A DNA stretch of 26,622 nucleotides from Streptomyces roseochromogenus subsp. oscitans DS 12.976 (GCF_000497445.1 NZ_CM002285.1:2898470-2925091); one strand, 5' to 3'; counted from the stretch's first letter, positions 1 through 8,292 are shown. Translations and numbers: made by a program. The notes: generated from the letters alone by a model not told the origin.

Positions 1-1
1 A

Positions 2-241
2 CTGGCGTTCCTGCGCGAGGCCCCCATGACGGAGAAAAGCGGCGACGACCTGGTGCTGTGCGTCCACAACTTCTCCCGCTTCGCCCAGCCCACCGAGCTG
101 GACCTGAGCCGGTTCTGCGGGCGGCACCCGGTCGAGCTGTTCGGCGGGGTCCGCTTCCCGGCGATCGGCGAGCTGCCGTACCTGCTCACCCTCGCGGGGC
201 ACGGCTTCTACTGGTTCCGGCTGCGGCGAGAAGTGGCTTAG
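2..241 (+). CDS. treS: Trehalose synthase (maltose alpha-D-glucosyltransferase), C-terminal end only
   Basis: This is the last 79 codons of a gene that begins before the window. TreS interconverts trehalose and maltose in the cytoplasm and feeds maltose to the maltokinase encoded next. The visible part is the C-terminal beta-sandwich of this GH13 family: an LCVHNFSRFAQP stretch, an ELFGG turn and the terminal GELPYLLTLAGHGFYWFRL run, which I recognise as the usual TreS ending. The catalytic barrel is outside the window, so the call rests on this tail and on the treS-pep2-glgB order. An internal ATG at 26 is in frame but is not the start, because open coding sequence continues to the window edge. 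The stop is TAG at 239-241. Confidence 0.88.
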   Translation: MAFLREAPMTEKSGDDLVLCVHNFSRFAQPTELDLSRFCGRHPVELFGGVRFPAIGELPYLLTLAGHGFYWFRLRREVA

Positions 242-249
242 GGGCCTGT

Positions 250-277
250 GGGTGGGGCGGTTTCCACCGCCCCACCC
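250..277 (+). terminator. Hairpin between treS and pep2
   Basis: A perfect 11-bp inverted repeat (GGGTGGGGCGG at 250-260, CCGCCCCACCC at 267-277) with a 6-base TTTCCA loop starts 9 bases after the treS stop. There is no T tract, as is usual for hairpins in this GC range. It could be a partial terminator or an mRNA processing/stabilising element separating treS from pep2-glgB. It also argues against the in-frame GTG at 248 as the pep2 start. Confidence 0.55.
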
Positions 278-328
278 GGGGCACGCATCAGTAACACCCC
301 GACGCTCCGGGGAAAGGACGTGGCACCC

Positions 329-1732
329 ATGGCGGAAACGGTCACCCCTTCCGACAGCTCCCGTACGACCGGTCACCTCCTCGCTTCACTCGATCCCCTG
401 CTGCGCGAGTGGCTGCCCCGGCAGCGCTGGTTCGCCGGAAAGGGGCGCCCGGTCACCGGGTTCACCCTCGTGGCCGCCACCGAACTGCTGCCGCTCGACG
501 GCCGGTTGGGACTCCACCATCTGCTGCTGCGCGTCCACCAGCCGTCCGTGTTCGGCGCCGAGCCCCACCCCGGTGACTGCTACCAGCTCCTCATAGGCGT
601 GCGCGAGGCGCTGCCGCCCCGGCTGGCGCCCGCGCTCATCGGACATGTGGAGGACGGGCCGCTCGCCGGACACGCGGTGTACGAGGCCCTGTACGACCCC
701 CGGCCCGCCGAAGTGCTCCTGGAGGCCCTGCGCACCCAGGCCCGCATCGGCGGGCTGTGCTTCGATCGGGACCCGCGCCAGGAGATCCGCGAGGGCCTGG
801 TGGCCCGGCTGATGACCGTCGAGCAGTCCAACTCGTCGGTCGTCTACGGCGATACGTTCATCCTGAAACTGCTGCGCCGGGTCGTGCCCGGCGTCAACCC
901 CGACCTGGAGATCCCGCTGGCCCTGGCCCGCGAGGGCTGCCCCCGGGTGCCCGCGCCGACGGCCTGGCTGCACGCCGGGACCGACACCGAGCCGCATGTC
1001 CTGGCCGTGCTGCAGCCGTTCATCAGCGGGGCGAGCGACGGCTGGGAGCTGGCGCTGCGCGAGCTGGCCAAGGGCGAGGACTTCGCCGCCGAGGCCCGTG
1101 AACTGGGCCGGGCCACCGCCGAGGTGCACACCGCGCTCGCCCGCGCCCTGCCGACGGCCACCCTCGGCCACGCCCAGCTGCGGTCGCTGGCCGACGGGAT
1201 GACCGAGCGGCTGGCGGCGGCCGTCCAGGCGGTGCCGGTGCTGCGGCCGTACGAGAGCGGGCTGCGCGCGGCCTACCGGGCGCTGGCCGGACTCGCCGAC
1301 GAGGGCCGCACCTGGACGGCGCAGCGGATCCACGGCGATCTGCATCTCGGCCAGTGTCTGCGCTCGCCGTCCGGGGCGTGGTCGCTGATCGACTTCGAGG
1401 GCGAGCCGGCCCGGCCGCCGGCCGAACGGCGGCTGCCGCAGCCGCCGGTGCGGGACATCGCGGGCATGCTGCGCTCCTTCGACTACGCGGCCCACTCGGC
1501 GAGCCCGCCCGCGCCGGACTGGGCGCGCGTCTGCCGGGCCGCCTACTGCTCCGGGTACGCGGAGGTGACCGACCGCGATCCGCGCACCGACCCGGTGCTG
1601 CTGCGGGCCTACGAGACCGACAAGGCGGTCTACGAGGTCCTCTACGAGGCCCGGCACCGGCCCGAATGGCTCCCCGTACCGCTGTCGGCGATCCGTCGCC
1701 TCGCCGCGTCCGCCCTGGAGGCCCGTCCGTGA
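329..1732 (+). CDS. pep2: Maltokinase (ATP:maltose 1-phosphotransferase)
   Basis: The 467-residue product phosphorylates maltose to maltose 1-phosphate, the donor used by GlgE to build alpha-glucan. It has the aminoglycoside-phosphotransferase-like fold of bacterial maltokinases: an N-terminal cap with the [12 protein letters not shown] signature (about residues 30-41), an ATP-site lysine at K180 (FILKLLRR), the catalytic loop HGDLHLGQ (H335, D337) and the metal-binding DFEG at D355-G358, where eukaryote-like kinases have DFG. Length fits the family (about 455-470). ATG 329 is chosen because GGAAAGGA at 311-318 lies 10 bases upstream; GTG 248 would place a strong hairpin inside the gene and GTG 320 touches the ribosome site. 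The stop overlaps the glgB start (GTGA, 1729-1732), so the two are probably translationally coupled. Confidence 0.93.
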   Translation: MAETVTPSDSSRTTGHLLASLDPLLREWLPRQRWFAGKGRPVTGFTLVAATELLPLDGRLGLHHLLLRVHQPSVFGAEPHPGDCYQLLIGVREALPPRLAPALIGHVEDGPLAGHAVYEALYDPRPAEVLLEALRTQARIGGLCFDRDPRQEIREGLVARLMTVEQSNSSVVYGDTFILKLLRRVVPGVNPDLEIPLALAREGCPRVPAPTAWLHAGTDTEPHVLAVLQPFISGASDGWELALRELAKGEDFAAEARELGRATAEVHTALARALPTATLGHAQLRSLADGMTERLAAAVQAVPVLRPYESGLRAAYRALAGLADEGRTWTAQRIHGDLHLGQCLRSPSGAWSLIDFEGEPARPPAERRLPQPPVRDIAGMLRSFDYAAHSASPPAPDWARVCRAAYCSGYAEVTDRDPRTDPVLLRAYETDKAVYEVLYEARHRPEWLPVPLSAIRRLAASALEARP

Positions 1733-3966
1733 CGACCAAGAAGTCAGCCACCTCGAAGCAGACCCCGGACGCCGCCGCTCTCTCCCGCGCGCCGGCGGCC
1801 GCCGACCGCGAGCGGCTGCTGCACGGCACCCATCACGATCCGCACTCCGTCCTGGGCGCCCACCCGGCGACCGGAGGAGTCGTCTTCCGGGTCCTGCGGC
1901 CGTACGCGCTCGCCGTCACGGTCGTCACCGGTGAGCTGCGTGTCGCGCTGCACGACGACGGCGACGGGTTCTTCTCGGGGCTGCTGCCCCTGCGGGCCGT
2001 GCCGGAGTACCGGCTGCTGGTGGAGTACGAGGGGACGGTCCTGGACACCGAGGATCCCTACCGCTTCCTGCCCACCCTCGGTGAGCTGGACCTGCATCTG
2101 ATCGCCGAGGGCCGGCACGAGCAGCTGTGGCGGGCGCTCGGCGCGCATGTCACCACCCAGCAGGGCGTGCCGGGCACCCGGTTCGCGGTGTGGGCGCCGA
2201 ACGCGCGGGGCGTACGGGTCACGGGCGGCTTCAATTTCTGGGACGGCACCGGTTTCCCGATGCGCTCACTGGGCTCCTGTGGAGTGTGGGAGCTGTTCGT
2301 CCCGGGGATCGGCGAGGGCGAGGTGTACAAGTTCGAGATCACCCGCCCGGACGGCTCGCGCACCCTGCGCGCCGATCCGCTGGCCCGCCGTACCGAGGCA
2401 CCGCCCGCGACCGCGTCGGTCGTGTACGCCTCGCACCACGAGTGGGCGGACGCGGAGTGGATGGCGCACCGGGGCGACATCCCGGTGCACGAGGCCCCCT
2501 TCTCCGTGTACGAGGTCCATCTGCCGTCCTGGCGCTCCGGCCTGACGTATCGCGAGCTGGCCGAACAACTCCCTGATTATGTAAAGGAGTTGGGCTTCAC
2601 GCACGTGGAGCTGATGCCGGTCGCCGAGCATCCCTTCGGCGGCTCCTGGGGCTACCAGGTCACCGGCTTCTACGCGCCGACGGCCCGCCTCGGCGGCCCG
2701 GACGACTTCAAGTACCTGGTGGACACGCTGCACCAGGCCGGGATCGGCGTACTGATGGACTGGGTCCCTGCCCACTTCCCCCGGGACGACTGGGCGCTGG
2801 CCGAGTTCGACGGGCGTCCGCTGTACGAGCACCACGATCCGCTGCGGGCCGCGCATCCCGACTGGGGCACCCTGGAGTTCGACTTCGGCCGCCGCGAGGT
2901 GCGCAACTTCCTGGTGGCCAACGCCGTGTACTGGTGCGAGGAGTTCCACATCGACGGCCTGCGGGTGGACGCGGTCGCCTCGATGCTCTACCTGGACTAC
3001 TCGCGCGAGCCGGGCCAGTGGACGCCGAACGAGCACGGCGGCCGGGAGAACCTGGACGCGGTGGCCTTTCTGCAGGAGATGAACGCCACGGTCTACCGGC
3101 GCTGCCCGGGTGTGGTGACCATCGCCGAGGAGTCCACGGCCTGGGACGGCGTCACCCGCCCCACCCACCACAAGGGCCCGAGCGGCTTCGGCGGGCTCGG
3201 CTTCGGCCTGAAGTGGAACATGGGCTGGATGCATGACTCGCTGCAGTACATGGCCCATGAGCCGGTGCACCGCAAGTACCACCACCACGAGATGACCTTC
3301 TCGATGGTGTACGCGTACAGCGAGAACTACGTCCTGCCGATCTCCCACGACGAGGTCGTGCACGGCAAGCAGGCACTGGTGTCGAAGATGCCGGGCGACT
3401 GGTGGCAGCGCCGGGCCGACCACCGCGCCTACCTCGGCTTCATGTGGGCCCACCCCGGCAAGCAACTCCTGTTCATGGGCCAGGAGTTCGCCCAGGGCGC
3501 CGAGTGGTCCGAGGCGCACGGACCCGACTGGTGGCTGCTCGACCCGTCCTACGGCGCCGCGGCCGACCACCGGGGCGTAAGGGATCTCGTACGGGACCTG
3601 AACACGCTGTACCGGGCGACTCCGGCCCTGTGGCAGCGGGACACCGACCCGGCGGGCTTCCAGTGGATCGCCGGGGACGCTGCGGACGACAACGTCTTCG
3701 CCTTCCTGCGTCTCGACGCCGACGGCAACCCGCTCCTCGCGCTCTCCCATCTGTCCCCGGTGGTCCGCCACGACTACCGGCTGGGCGTCCCGGAGGACGT
3801 ACCGGCCTGGCACGAGTCGTTGAACACGGACGCCGCGCGGTACGGCGGCGGCGATGTCGCCAACCCCGACGTCATCAAGCCGGAGCCCCGGGGATGGCAC
3901 GGCCGCCCGGCGAGCATCCGGCTGACCCTGCCCCCGCTGGCGACGGTGTGGCTGCGGCCCGCCTGA
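1729..3966 (+). CDS. glgB: 1,4-alpha-glucan branching enzyme
   Basis: The 745-residue enzyme introduces alpha-1,6 branches into linear alpha-1,4 glucan and is the last step of the GlgE route. Domains in order: N-terminal carbohydrate-binding module N1 (about 30-125), a second CBM48 module with [15 protein letters not shown] (about 140-240), the GH13 barrel and a C-terminal beta domain. Catalytic residues are visible: nucleophile D414 in GLRVDAV, acid E467 in TIAEEST and D541 in [10 protein letters not shown]. The D414-E467 spacing of 53 equals that between D405 and E458 of E. coli GlgB. The GTG start at 1729 overlaps the pep2 stop by four bases. Product ends in the expected [12 protein letters not shown] tail. 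I see nothing truncated or altered. Confidence 0.95.
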   Translation: MTTKKSATSKQTPDAAALSRAPAAADRERLLHGTHHDPHSVLGAHPATGGVVFRVLRPYALAVTVVTGELRVALHDDGDGFFSGLLPLRAVPEYRLLVEYEGTVLDTEDPYRFLPTLGELDLHLIAEGRHEQLWRALGAHVTTQQGVPGTRFAVWAPNARGVRVTGGFNFWDGTGFPMRSLGSCGVWELFVPGIGEGEVYKFEITRPDGSRTLRADPLARRTEAPPATASVVYASHHEWADAEWMAHRGDIPVHEAPFSVYEVHLPSWRSGLTYRELAEQLPDYVKELGFTHVELMPVAEHPFGGSWGYQVTGFYAPTARLGGPDDFKYLVDTLHQAGIGVLMDWVPAHFPRDDWALAEFDGRPLYEHHDPLRAAHPDWGTLEFDFGRREVRNFLVANAVYWCEEFHIDGLRVDAVASMLYLDYSREPGQWTPNEHGGRENLDAVAFLQEMNATVYRRCPGVVTIAEESTAWDGVTRPTHHKGPSGFGGLGFGLKWNMGWMHDSLQYMAHEPVHRKYHHHEMTFSMVYAYSENYVLPISHDEVVHGKQALVSKMPGDWWQRRADHRAYLGFMWAHPGKQLLFMGQEFAQGAEWSEAHGPDWWLLDPSYGAAADHRGVRDLVRDLNTLYRATPALWQRDTDPAGFQWIAGDAADDNVFAFLRLDADGNPLLALSHLSPVVRHDYRLGVPEDVPAWHESLNTDAARYGGGDVANPDVIKPEPRGWHGRPASIRLTLPPLATVWLRPA

Positions 3967-3982
3967 CCAGGCGGAGGCGTGC

Positions 3983-4009
3983 CGGTGGCGGGCCGGTGGC
4001 CCGCCGTCG
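3983..4009. terminator. Hairpin terminator between convergent glgB and helD
   Basis: An 8-bp perfect stem (GGCGGGCC 3987-3994 / GGCCCGCC 3998-4005) with a GGT loop extends to 12 pairs with two G-U wobbles. It starts 16 bases after the glgB stop and lies 115 bases beyond the helD stop on the other strand. No T tract follows. Confidence 0.55.
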
Positions 4010-4123
4010 CCGGAAGTGGTTCGGAGACCTCAAACCGCGCTGTGCGCACATCCGGCCCCGCTGCCCTCGCGCCGCACCCCGGCTACCCGCCGCCGTCCGC
4101 CACACCCACGCGTACGACGGCCC

Positions 4124-6394
4124 CTACGACCCGGTGACTCCCGCGGCCAGCGCCTGCGGCAGCCGGCCGGTGTAGAGCACCCCGAGCCGCTGGGTGGCCC
4201 GGGTCAGGGCGACGTACAGGTCGCTGGTGCCGTAGCGGGCCGGCTCCACCACCAGGACCGAGTCGAATTCGAGGCCCTTGGCCTGGCGGGGGTCGAGCAG
4301 CACGACCGTACGGGTCAGATCGGGCTCGGCGCCCGCCGTGACGCCGTCCAGCCGGGCGGCCAGCGAGCGGTGCAGCTCGCGCGGGGCGATGACCGCCAGC
4401 CGGCCCTCGTGCGGGGTGAGTTCGGCGACCGCCTTGGCCACGGCCTCGGGCAACTCGCCGGCGGCCTGCCGCACCCAGGGCCGTACGCCCGTGGAGCGGA
4501 CCGAACTCGGCGGCTCGAAGCCGGGGTGCTCGGCGCGGACCACGGCCGCGGCCAGCTCCATGATCTCGGCGGGGGTGCGGTAGTTGACGCCGAGCCGGGT
4601 GTGCTCCCAGCGGTCCTCGACATACGGCGCGAGGATGTCCGCCCAGGAGCCGACACCGGCCGCCTCGGCGGTCTGGGCCGGGTCGCCGACCAGGGTCATC
4701 GAACGGGTCGGGCTGCGCCGCATCAGCAGCCGCCAGGCCATCGGCGACAGCTCCTGCGCCTCGTCGACGATGATGTGCCCGAACGCCCAGGTCCGGTCGG
4801 CCGCCGCCCGCTCGGCGGCGCTGCGGTGGTCGGCCTCCTCCTGCCGCTCGGCGAACCTTTCGGCGTCGATGATGTCGTGCGCCGACAGCACCTCCGACGC
4901 GTCCGGGTCACTGTCCTGCTTGTCCTCGAACTCGTATGTCCGGGAGGCGTACGACACGTCCAGCACGCCCTGCGCGTAGGCGACCTGCGTCTCGCGCTCC
5001 CGCTCGGCACGTGCCCGCGCCACCCGGTCGTCCTCGCCGAGGAGTTCCGCCGCCTCGTCCAGCAGGGGGACGTCGGCGACGGTCCAGGCGCGGGTCACCG
5101 GGCGCCGGACGGCGTCCGCGTCCGCCTCGGGCAGGTAGTCCTGCGGCTCGGCGAGGAAGTCGGCGACCAGCCGCTGCGGGCTGATCCGCGGCCACAACCG
5201 GTCCACGGCGGACCAGACTTCGGGGTTCTCGGCGAGTTCGTCGCGGATCTGGGTGATGTCGGAGGCGTCGAGCAGACTGCTCCCGTCGTACGGGTCGGTG
5301 CCCACGCGTTCGGCGTACAGCTCGGTGAGGGTGTTGAGGATGTGGCCCTCGAAGTGCTCGCGGGCCGCGTTGTGCGGCAGCTTGGCCGCACGGGTGCGCT
5401 CGCGGGCGACACTCACCAGGCCGTCGTCGAGCATCAGCACCTCGCGGTCGTGCTCGATCGCGATCACGGGGTCGGGCAGGGCCTGCCGGTCGCGTACGAC
5501 GGCGGCGAGCACCTCGGCCATGTCGGCGCGGCCCTTCACGGCGGCGGCCTCGGGGGTGTCGGCGGCGGTGGCCTTCACCCCGGGGAACAGCTCGCCGACC
5601 GTGGCCAGCAGCACCCCGGTCTCGCCGAGCGAGGGCAGCACTTCGCCGATGTAGCCGAGGAAGGCCGGGTTGGGGCCGACGATCAGCACGGCGCGGCGGG
5701 CCAGCAGCTCGCGGTACTCGTAAAGGAGATAGGCGGCGCGGTGCAGCGCGACCGCGGTCTTCCCGGTACCCGGCCCGCCCTCGACCACCAGGACCCCGCG
5801 GTACGGCGCCCGGATGATCTCGTCCTGCTCGGCCTGGATGGTCTGCACGATGTCGCTCATCCGGCCGGTGCGCGCCGAGTTCAGCGCGGCCAGCAGCACG
5901 GCATCGCCGTTGTGGTCCTCGTACCCGGTGCGGGTCGCGTCGCCGAGATCGAGGATCTCGTCGTGCAGCGAGGTCACGGTCCGGCCCTCGGTGGTGATGT
6001 GCCGGCGCCGCCGCAGGCCCATCGGTGTGTACCCGGTGGCCAGGTAGAAGGGACGGGCGGCATCGGCACGCCAGTCGATGAGGACCGGGGTGTGCTCGGC
6101 GTCGTCCTCACGCAGCCCGATCCGGCCGATGTGGTGGGCGGTGCCGTCGGCCAGGTCGATCCGGCCGAAGCAGAGCGAGCCGTCGACGGCGTTCAGCGCG
6201 GCGAGCAGCCCCGAGCGCTCGGCGACCAGGATGTCCCGCTCCAGCCGGGCCTGCATGGGCTTGTCGCCCTGGGCGAGCGCGTCCGTGACCGAGGTCTCGG
6301 TCTCACCGCGCAGTACGTCCACGCGCGCGTACAGTCCGTCGATGAATTCCTGCTCGCGCCGCAATTCATCGTGTGGAAATTCGGTGTTTGACAA
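4124..6394 (-). CDS. helD: HelD-type UvrD/Rep-like helicase (RNA polymerase recycling factor)
   Basis: The 756-residue product resembles actinobacterial HelD, an SF1 ATPase-related protein that binds RNA polymerase and releases stalled or post-termination complexes; some relatives confer rifamycin tolerance. The N-terminus (about 1-60) is charged and likely the coiled coil that enters the secondary channel. Walker A is GGPGTGKTAV (K212); Walker B is HIIVDEAQE (D544, E545); these are followed by LVGDPAQT, LGVNYRTP, KGLEFD and VALTRATQR. The roughly 330 residues between the two Walker motifs include the HelD-specific insert. Start is TTG 6394, with GGGAG 6 bases upstream; the LSNTEFPHDELRREQEF beginning matches the family's usual N-terminus. 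I found no rifampicin-associated element upstream, so an antibiotic-resistance (HelR) role is not indicated. The small RNA candidate begins right at this gene's start. Confidence 0.88.
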   Translation of the reverse strand: MSNTEFPHDELRREQEFIDGLYARVDVLRGETETSVTDALAQGDKPMQARLERDILVAERSGLLAALNAVDGSLCFGRIDLADGTAHHIGRIGLREDDAEHTPVLIDWRADAARPFYLATGYTPMGLRRRRHITTEGRTVTSLHDEILDLGDATRTGYEDHNGDAVLLAALNSARTGRMSDIVQTIQAEQDEIIRAPYRGVLVVEGGPGTGKTAVALHRAAYLLYEYRELLARRAVLIVGPNPAFLGYIGEVLPSLGETGVLLATVGELFPGVKATAADTPEAAAVKGRADMAEVLAAVVRDRQALPDPVIAIEHDREVLMLDDGLVSVARERTRAAKLPHNAAREHFEGHILNTLTELYAERVGTDPYDGSSLLDASDITQIRDELAENPEVWSAVDRLWPRISPQRLVADFLAEPQDYLPEADADAVRRPVTRAWTVADVPLLDEAAELLGEDDRVARARAERERETQVAYAQGVLDVSYASRTYEFEDKQDSDPDASEVLSAHDIIDAERFAERQEEADHRSAAERAAADRTWAFGHIIVDEAQELSPMAWRLLMRRSPTRSMTLVGDPAQTAEAAGVGSWADILAPYVEDRWEHTRLGVNYRTPAEIMELAAAVVRAEHPGFEPPSSVRSTGVRPWVRQAAGELPEAVAKAVAELTPHEGRLAVIAPRELHRSLAARLDGVTAGAEPDLTRTVVLLDPRQAKGLEFDSVLVVEPARYGTSDLYVALTRATQRLGVLYTGRLPQALAAGVTGS

Positions 6395-6417
6395 TTCCGC
6401 TCCCGCCCGGATATACT
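6388..6417 (+). promoter_or_regulatory. Near-consensus vegetative promoter pointing right, over the helD start
   Basis: TTGACA at 6388-6393 and TATACT at 6412-6417 are separated by 18 bases. The -35 is perfect and the -10 matches five of six positions, which is rare in a genome this GC-rich. The -35 box covers codons 1-3 of helD on the other strand. Predicted start is A6424 or G6425. Confidence 0.7.
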
Positions 6418-6470
6418 GTGCCCAGTAAACATCTACGCGACTTATTCAATAACGAAGTCGCGAATCACTG

Positions 6471-6500
6471 AATATACGCACAGAAATCCCCCGGGCGCAA
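6471..6500 (-). promoter_or_regulatory. Predicted helD promoter
   Basis: On the minus strand TTGCGC (6500-6495) and TATATT (6476-6471) are 18 bases apart, giving a start near 6464 and a 70-nt helD leader. The -10 is good; the -35 matches three of six. The -35 sits in the loop region of the terminator hairpin used by the candidate small RNA. Confidence 0.4.
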
Positions 6501-6518
6501 TTGCCCAGGGGATTTTTT
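6484..6518. terminator. Intrinsic terminator with T6 tract
   Basis: AAATCCCC (6484-6491) pairs with GGGGATTT (6508-6515); after one mismatch GGGC (6493-6496) pairs with GCCC (6503-6506) around a 6-base loop. Six T residues (6513-6518) end it on the plus strand. On the minus strand the same stem is followed only by TTTC, so it may also end trxA transcripts, but its best orientation is rightward. Confidence 0.8.
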
Positions 6519-6534
6519 GATGGGCGTATCCGCC

Positions 6535-6867
6535 TCAGAGCACGTCGGCCAGCTCCTCCAGCAGCCGCCGCTTGGGCCGCGCCCCCACCATCGACCGCAC
6601 CGGCTCACCGTCCCGGAAGACCATCAGGGTCGGCGTCGACAGCACACCGTAGGCGACGGTCGTCTGCGGATTGTGATCCACATCGAGCTGCACGATCTTC
6701 AGCCGGTCGCCCTCCTCGAAGGCGATGTCCTTCAGCACCGGCGCGAGCTGCCGGCACGGCCCGCACCAGTCGGCCGTGAACTGCACCAGCACCGGAAGAC
6801 CGGAGCCGATCACCTCCGCCTCGAAATCGGCGTCCGTCACCTGCGACAGTCCGCTCGTCACACTCAT
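6535..6867 (-). CDS. trxA: Thioredoxin
   Basis: The 110-residue protein is a cytoplasmic dithiol oxidoreductase reduced by thioredoxin reductase. The active site is W34-C35-G36-P37-C38 inside FTADWCGPCRQ, the conserved cis-proline is P79 in VLSTPTLMVF, and the length is typical of a single thioredoxin domain. The ATG (6867-6865) overlaps the TGA of the MerR gene in an ATGA junction, so translation is likely coupled and the two form one operon read from a promoter before merR. No thioredoxin reductase gene is in the window. The gene is followed by the terminator at 6484-6518. Confidence 0.95.
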   Translation of the reverse strand: MSVTSGLSQVTDADFEAEVIGSGLPVLVQFTADWCGPCRQLAPVLKDIAFEEGDRLKIVQLDVDHNPQTTVAYGVLSTPTLMVFRDGEPVRSMVGARPKRRLLEELADVL

Positions 6868-7292
6868 CGCGCAAGCCCTCCCAGTTCGCATACGGGCTCC
6901 GGGCCACCCGGAGCCAGCGCCTCGGCGGCCAGCGCGTCCCGGGCCAGCTCGGCCCGCCGCAGCTGCCCGGCGACCGTCTCCCGCACCGCCGACAACTGCC
7001 CGATGAGCGCGTCCAGCTCGCCCAGCTTGCGCCGGTAGACGTCGAGCGAGGCCGGGCAGGAGTCGCCCTCCGGATGCCCGGCCCGCAGACACTCCACGAA
7101 GGGCCGTGTCTCCTCCAGCTCGAACCCGAAGTCCCGCAGCGTCCGGATCTGCTCCAGCAGCCGCAGGTCGCCCTCGTCGTAGGTGCGGTGTCCGTTCCCG
7201 TCCCGCCGGGCCGGCAACAGCCCACGTGCCTCGTAGTAGCGCAGGGCGCGGGCCGTGGTCCCGGCCCGCGCTGCCAGCTCGCCGATTCGCAT
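6864..7292 (-). CDS. MerR-family transcriptional regulator
   Basis: The 142-residue protein has the MerR winged helix at the N-terminus (MRIGELAARAGTTARALRYYE, about 1-21, then GLLPARRDGNGHRTY), a dimerisation helix and a short effector region. Cysteines at C68 and C79 (a CX10C arrangement) and C135 could be a redox or metal switch; this is inference, encouraged by the coupled thioredoxin gene. It lacks the C-terminal [2Fe-2S] cysteine cluster pattern of SoxR. ATG 7292 is chosen because the family always starts almost at this MRIGELA motif; the frame stays open upstream to 7400 but that stretch has no domain and contains the operator. It probably controls its own operon through the dyads at 7293-7325. 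Confidence 0.88.
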   Translation of the reverse strand: MRIGELAARAGTTARALRYYEARGLLPARRDGNGHRTYDEGDLRLLEQIRTLRDFGFELEETRPFVECLRAGHPEGDSCPASLDVYRRKLGELDALIGQLSAVRETVAGQLRRAELARDALAAEALAPGGPEPVCELGGLAR

Positions 7293-7330
7293 GCCTACGA
7301 CGGTAGGCGTTGACGTCGGCGTCAAGGCAA
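7293..7330 (-). promoter_or_regulatory. MerR-type promoter/operator for merR-trxA, probably leaderless
   Basis: Reading the minus strand, TTGCCT (7330-7325) and TACCGT (7305-7300) are 19 bases apart, the over-long spacer characteristic of MerR-activated promoters. The spacer holds a perfect dyad TTGACG-CCGA-CGTCAA (7325-7310). A second perfect dyad GCCTAC-CGTC-GTAGGC (7308-7293) covers the -10 and ends at the start codon. The start point would fall at 7293/7292, exactly at the ATG, and no ribosome site is present. Confidence 0.55.
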
Positions 7331-7433
7331 GAGGCCCTGTCCTCGCCCGGGTCCCGGCGACCGCCCTCGGCAGCCACTCCCGTGAAGGCGAAACCGGCAT
7401 GGCGAAGGGAGACCCGCTTGAGGCTCAGTGCGG

Positions 7434-8198
7434 CTAGACGGTGACACCCGCCGACTCCTCGACCTCCATCAGCGAGGCGCTGTGCCGTTCCTCCTCGAAC
7501 TTCTTCCGTCCGCCCCGCAGCCCGAACAGACGCTTCGCGAGGGCGATGTAGAGCACGGCGAGGATGTTCAGGATCAGGGTGGCGATCTTCAGATAGCTGA
7601 CCTTCTCGGTGAGTTCGTAGATCTCCAGCGGCAGGAAGGCGGCCGTCGCGACCACCGTCAGATACTCCGCCCAGCGCTTGGCGTACCAGAGGCCGACCGC
7701 CTCGACCAGTTCGATCAGCGCGTAGGCGAGCAGCAGGGCGGCCACCAGCAGCAGCGTGGAGTGCTTGTAGCCGAACGCCTTCTGGATGGAGCCGACGACT
7801 GGCGAATGGTCGAGGTCGTAGTGGAAGTGGCGGAACACCGGGCGGAAGACGTCCAGGTTCTCGTTGAAGAGCTTCCGTACCGCGTCCTGGCTGTTGCTGA
7901 ACTTCCACACCGCCACCGCGACCAGCACGATGAACACCCCGCGCACCAGCCGCTCGATCGCCAGGAAGCGCAGGATGAACAGGTCCCGGAGCACCTTTCC
8001 GCGTGGCACCAGCGGGGCGTCGGCGGCCGGCCCCGAGCCGTGCGGCTCACCGAGCACGAAGTCACCGCAGCGCAGACAGCGCCACACGTCCCCGAGCGCG
8101 GTCTCGGCGTGCAGCCGCAGGCGCAGGCGGGGATCGTCGGGCGCGTAGGTCGTATGTCCCTTGCGTGCGCAGGTCCGCCGGTCCCAGTCGATCTTCAT
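7434..8198 (-). CDS. DUF2127-like integral membrane protein with N-terminal zinc-ribbon-like motif
   Basis: This 254-residue protein of unknown function has about 70 cytoplasmic residues and then four predicted membrane helices (about 74-100, 144-170, 178-195 and 200-222) with an acidic, charged C-terminus. The N-terminal part has RRTCARKGH and WRCLRCGDFVLG, a possible metal-binding set (one Cys, His, and a CXXC). The helix layout and the LWYAKRWAEYLTV segment resemble the DUF2127 family; no activity is known. ATG 8198 has GGAGG 9 bases upstream; the frame remains open further upstream but without a ribosome site and across an unrelated pseudogene. It lies upstream of merR-trxA on the same strand with 141 bases between, containing the merR promoter, so it is probably a separate transcript. 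Confidence 0.75.
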   Translation of the reverse strand: MKIDWDRRTCARKGHTTYAPDDPRLRLRLHAETALGDVWRCLRCGDFVLGEPHGSGPAADAPLVPRGKVLRDLFILRFLAIERLVRGVFIVLVAVAVWKFSNSQDAVRKLFNENLDVFRPVFRHFHYDLDHSPVVGSIQKAFGYKHSTLLLVAALLLAYALIELVEAVGLWYAKRWAEYLTVVATAAFLPLEIYELTEKVSYLKIATLILNILAVLYIALAKRLFGLRGGRKKFEEERHSASLMEVEESAGVTV

Positions 8199-8219
8199 GC
8201 CCCCGTGCCTCCGTACAGG

Positions 8220-8248
8220 TACTGACTCATCACACGTCACATACTGAC
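8220..8248. repeat. TACTGAC direct repeats upstream of the DUF2127-like gene
   Basis: TACTGAC occurs at 8220-8226 and 8242-8248, a 22-bp period (two helical turns), and the second copy lies in an inverted repeat CGTCA-CATAC-TGACG (8236-8250). It sits 20-50 bases before the gene's start and could be an operator. No protein is suggested. Confidence 0.25.
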
Positions 8249-8292
8249 GCCACGCGTGAACGTGCCGTTCCGGTTCCGGCGCGGCACTTGAC

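Larger units (their letters stand above)
6424..6518 (+). ncRNA. Candidate small RNA between trxA and helD
   Basis: A roughly 95-nt transcript is predicted from the promoter at 6388-6417 to the intrinsic terminator at 6484-6518. It contains a perfect 8-bp stem (CGCGACTT 6436-6443 / AAGTCGCG 6455-6462) with an 11-base AU-rich loop, a single-stranded AU-rich linker, then the terminator hairpin and T6. No ATG, or GTG with a ribosome site, opens a reading frame inside it. Base composition is far more AT-rich than the flanking genes. I do not recognise an Rfam family; it lacks the paired C-rich loops of 6C RNA and is too short for 6S RNA. Target unknown. It could instead be a read-through decoy or a leader fragment, but nothing downstream on this strand is coding. 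Confidence 0.6.

Noticed and set aside
248..328. Upstream GTG start for pep2
   Set aside because: It lacks a ribosome site and would put the 11-bp hairpin in the coding region; ATG 329 has a well-placed site.
6424..6518. 6C RNA or 6S RNA as identity of the small RNA
   Set aside because: There are no two C-rich hairpin loops as in 6C RNA, and it is too short and lacks the long open-helix of 6S RNA.
6395..6534. Rifampicin-associated element upstream of the HelD gene
   Set aside because: I looked for the GGGGCTTGC-GCAAGGCCC-type element and saw nothing similar, so a HelR resistance label is not supported.
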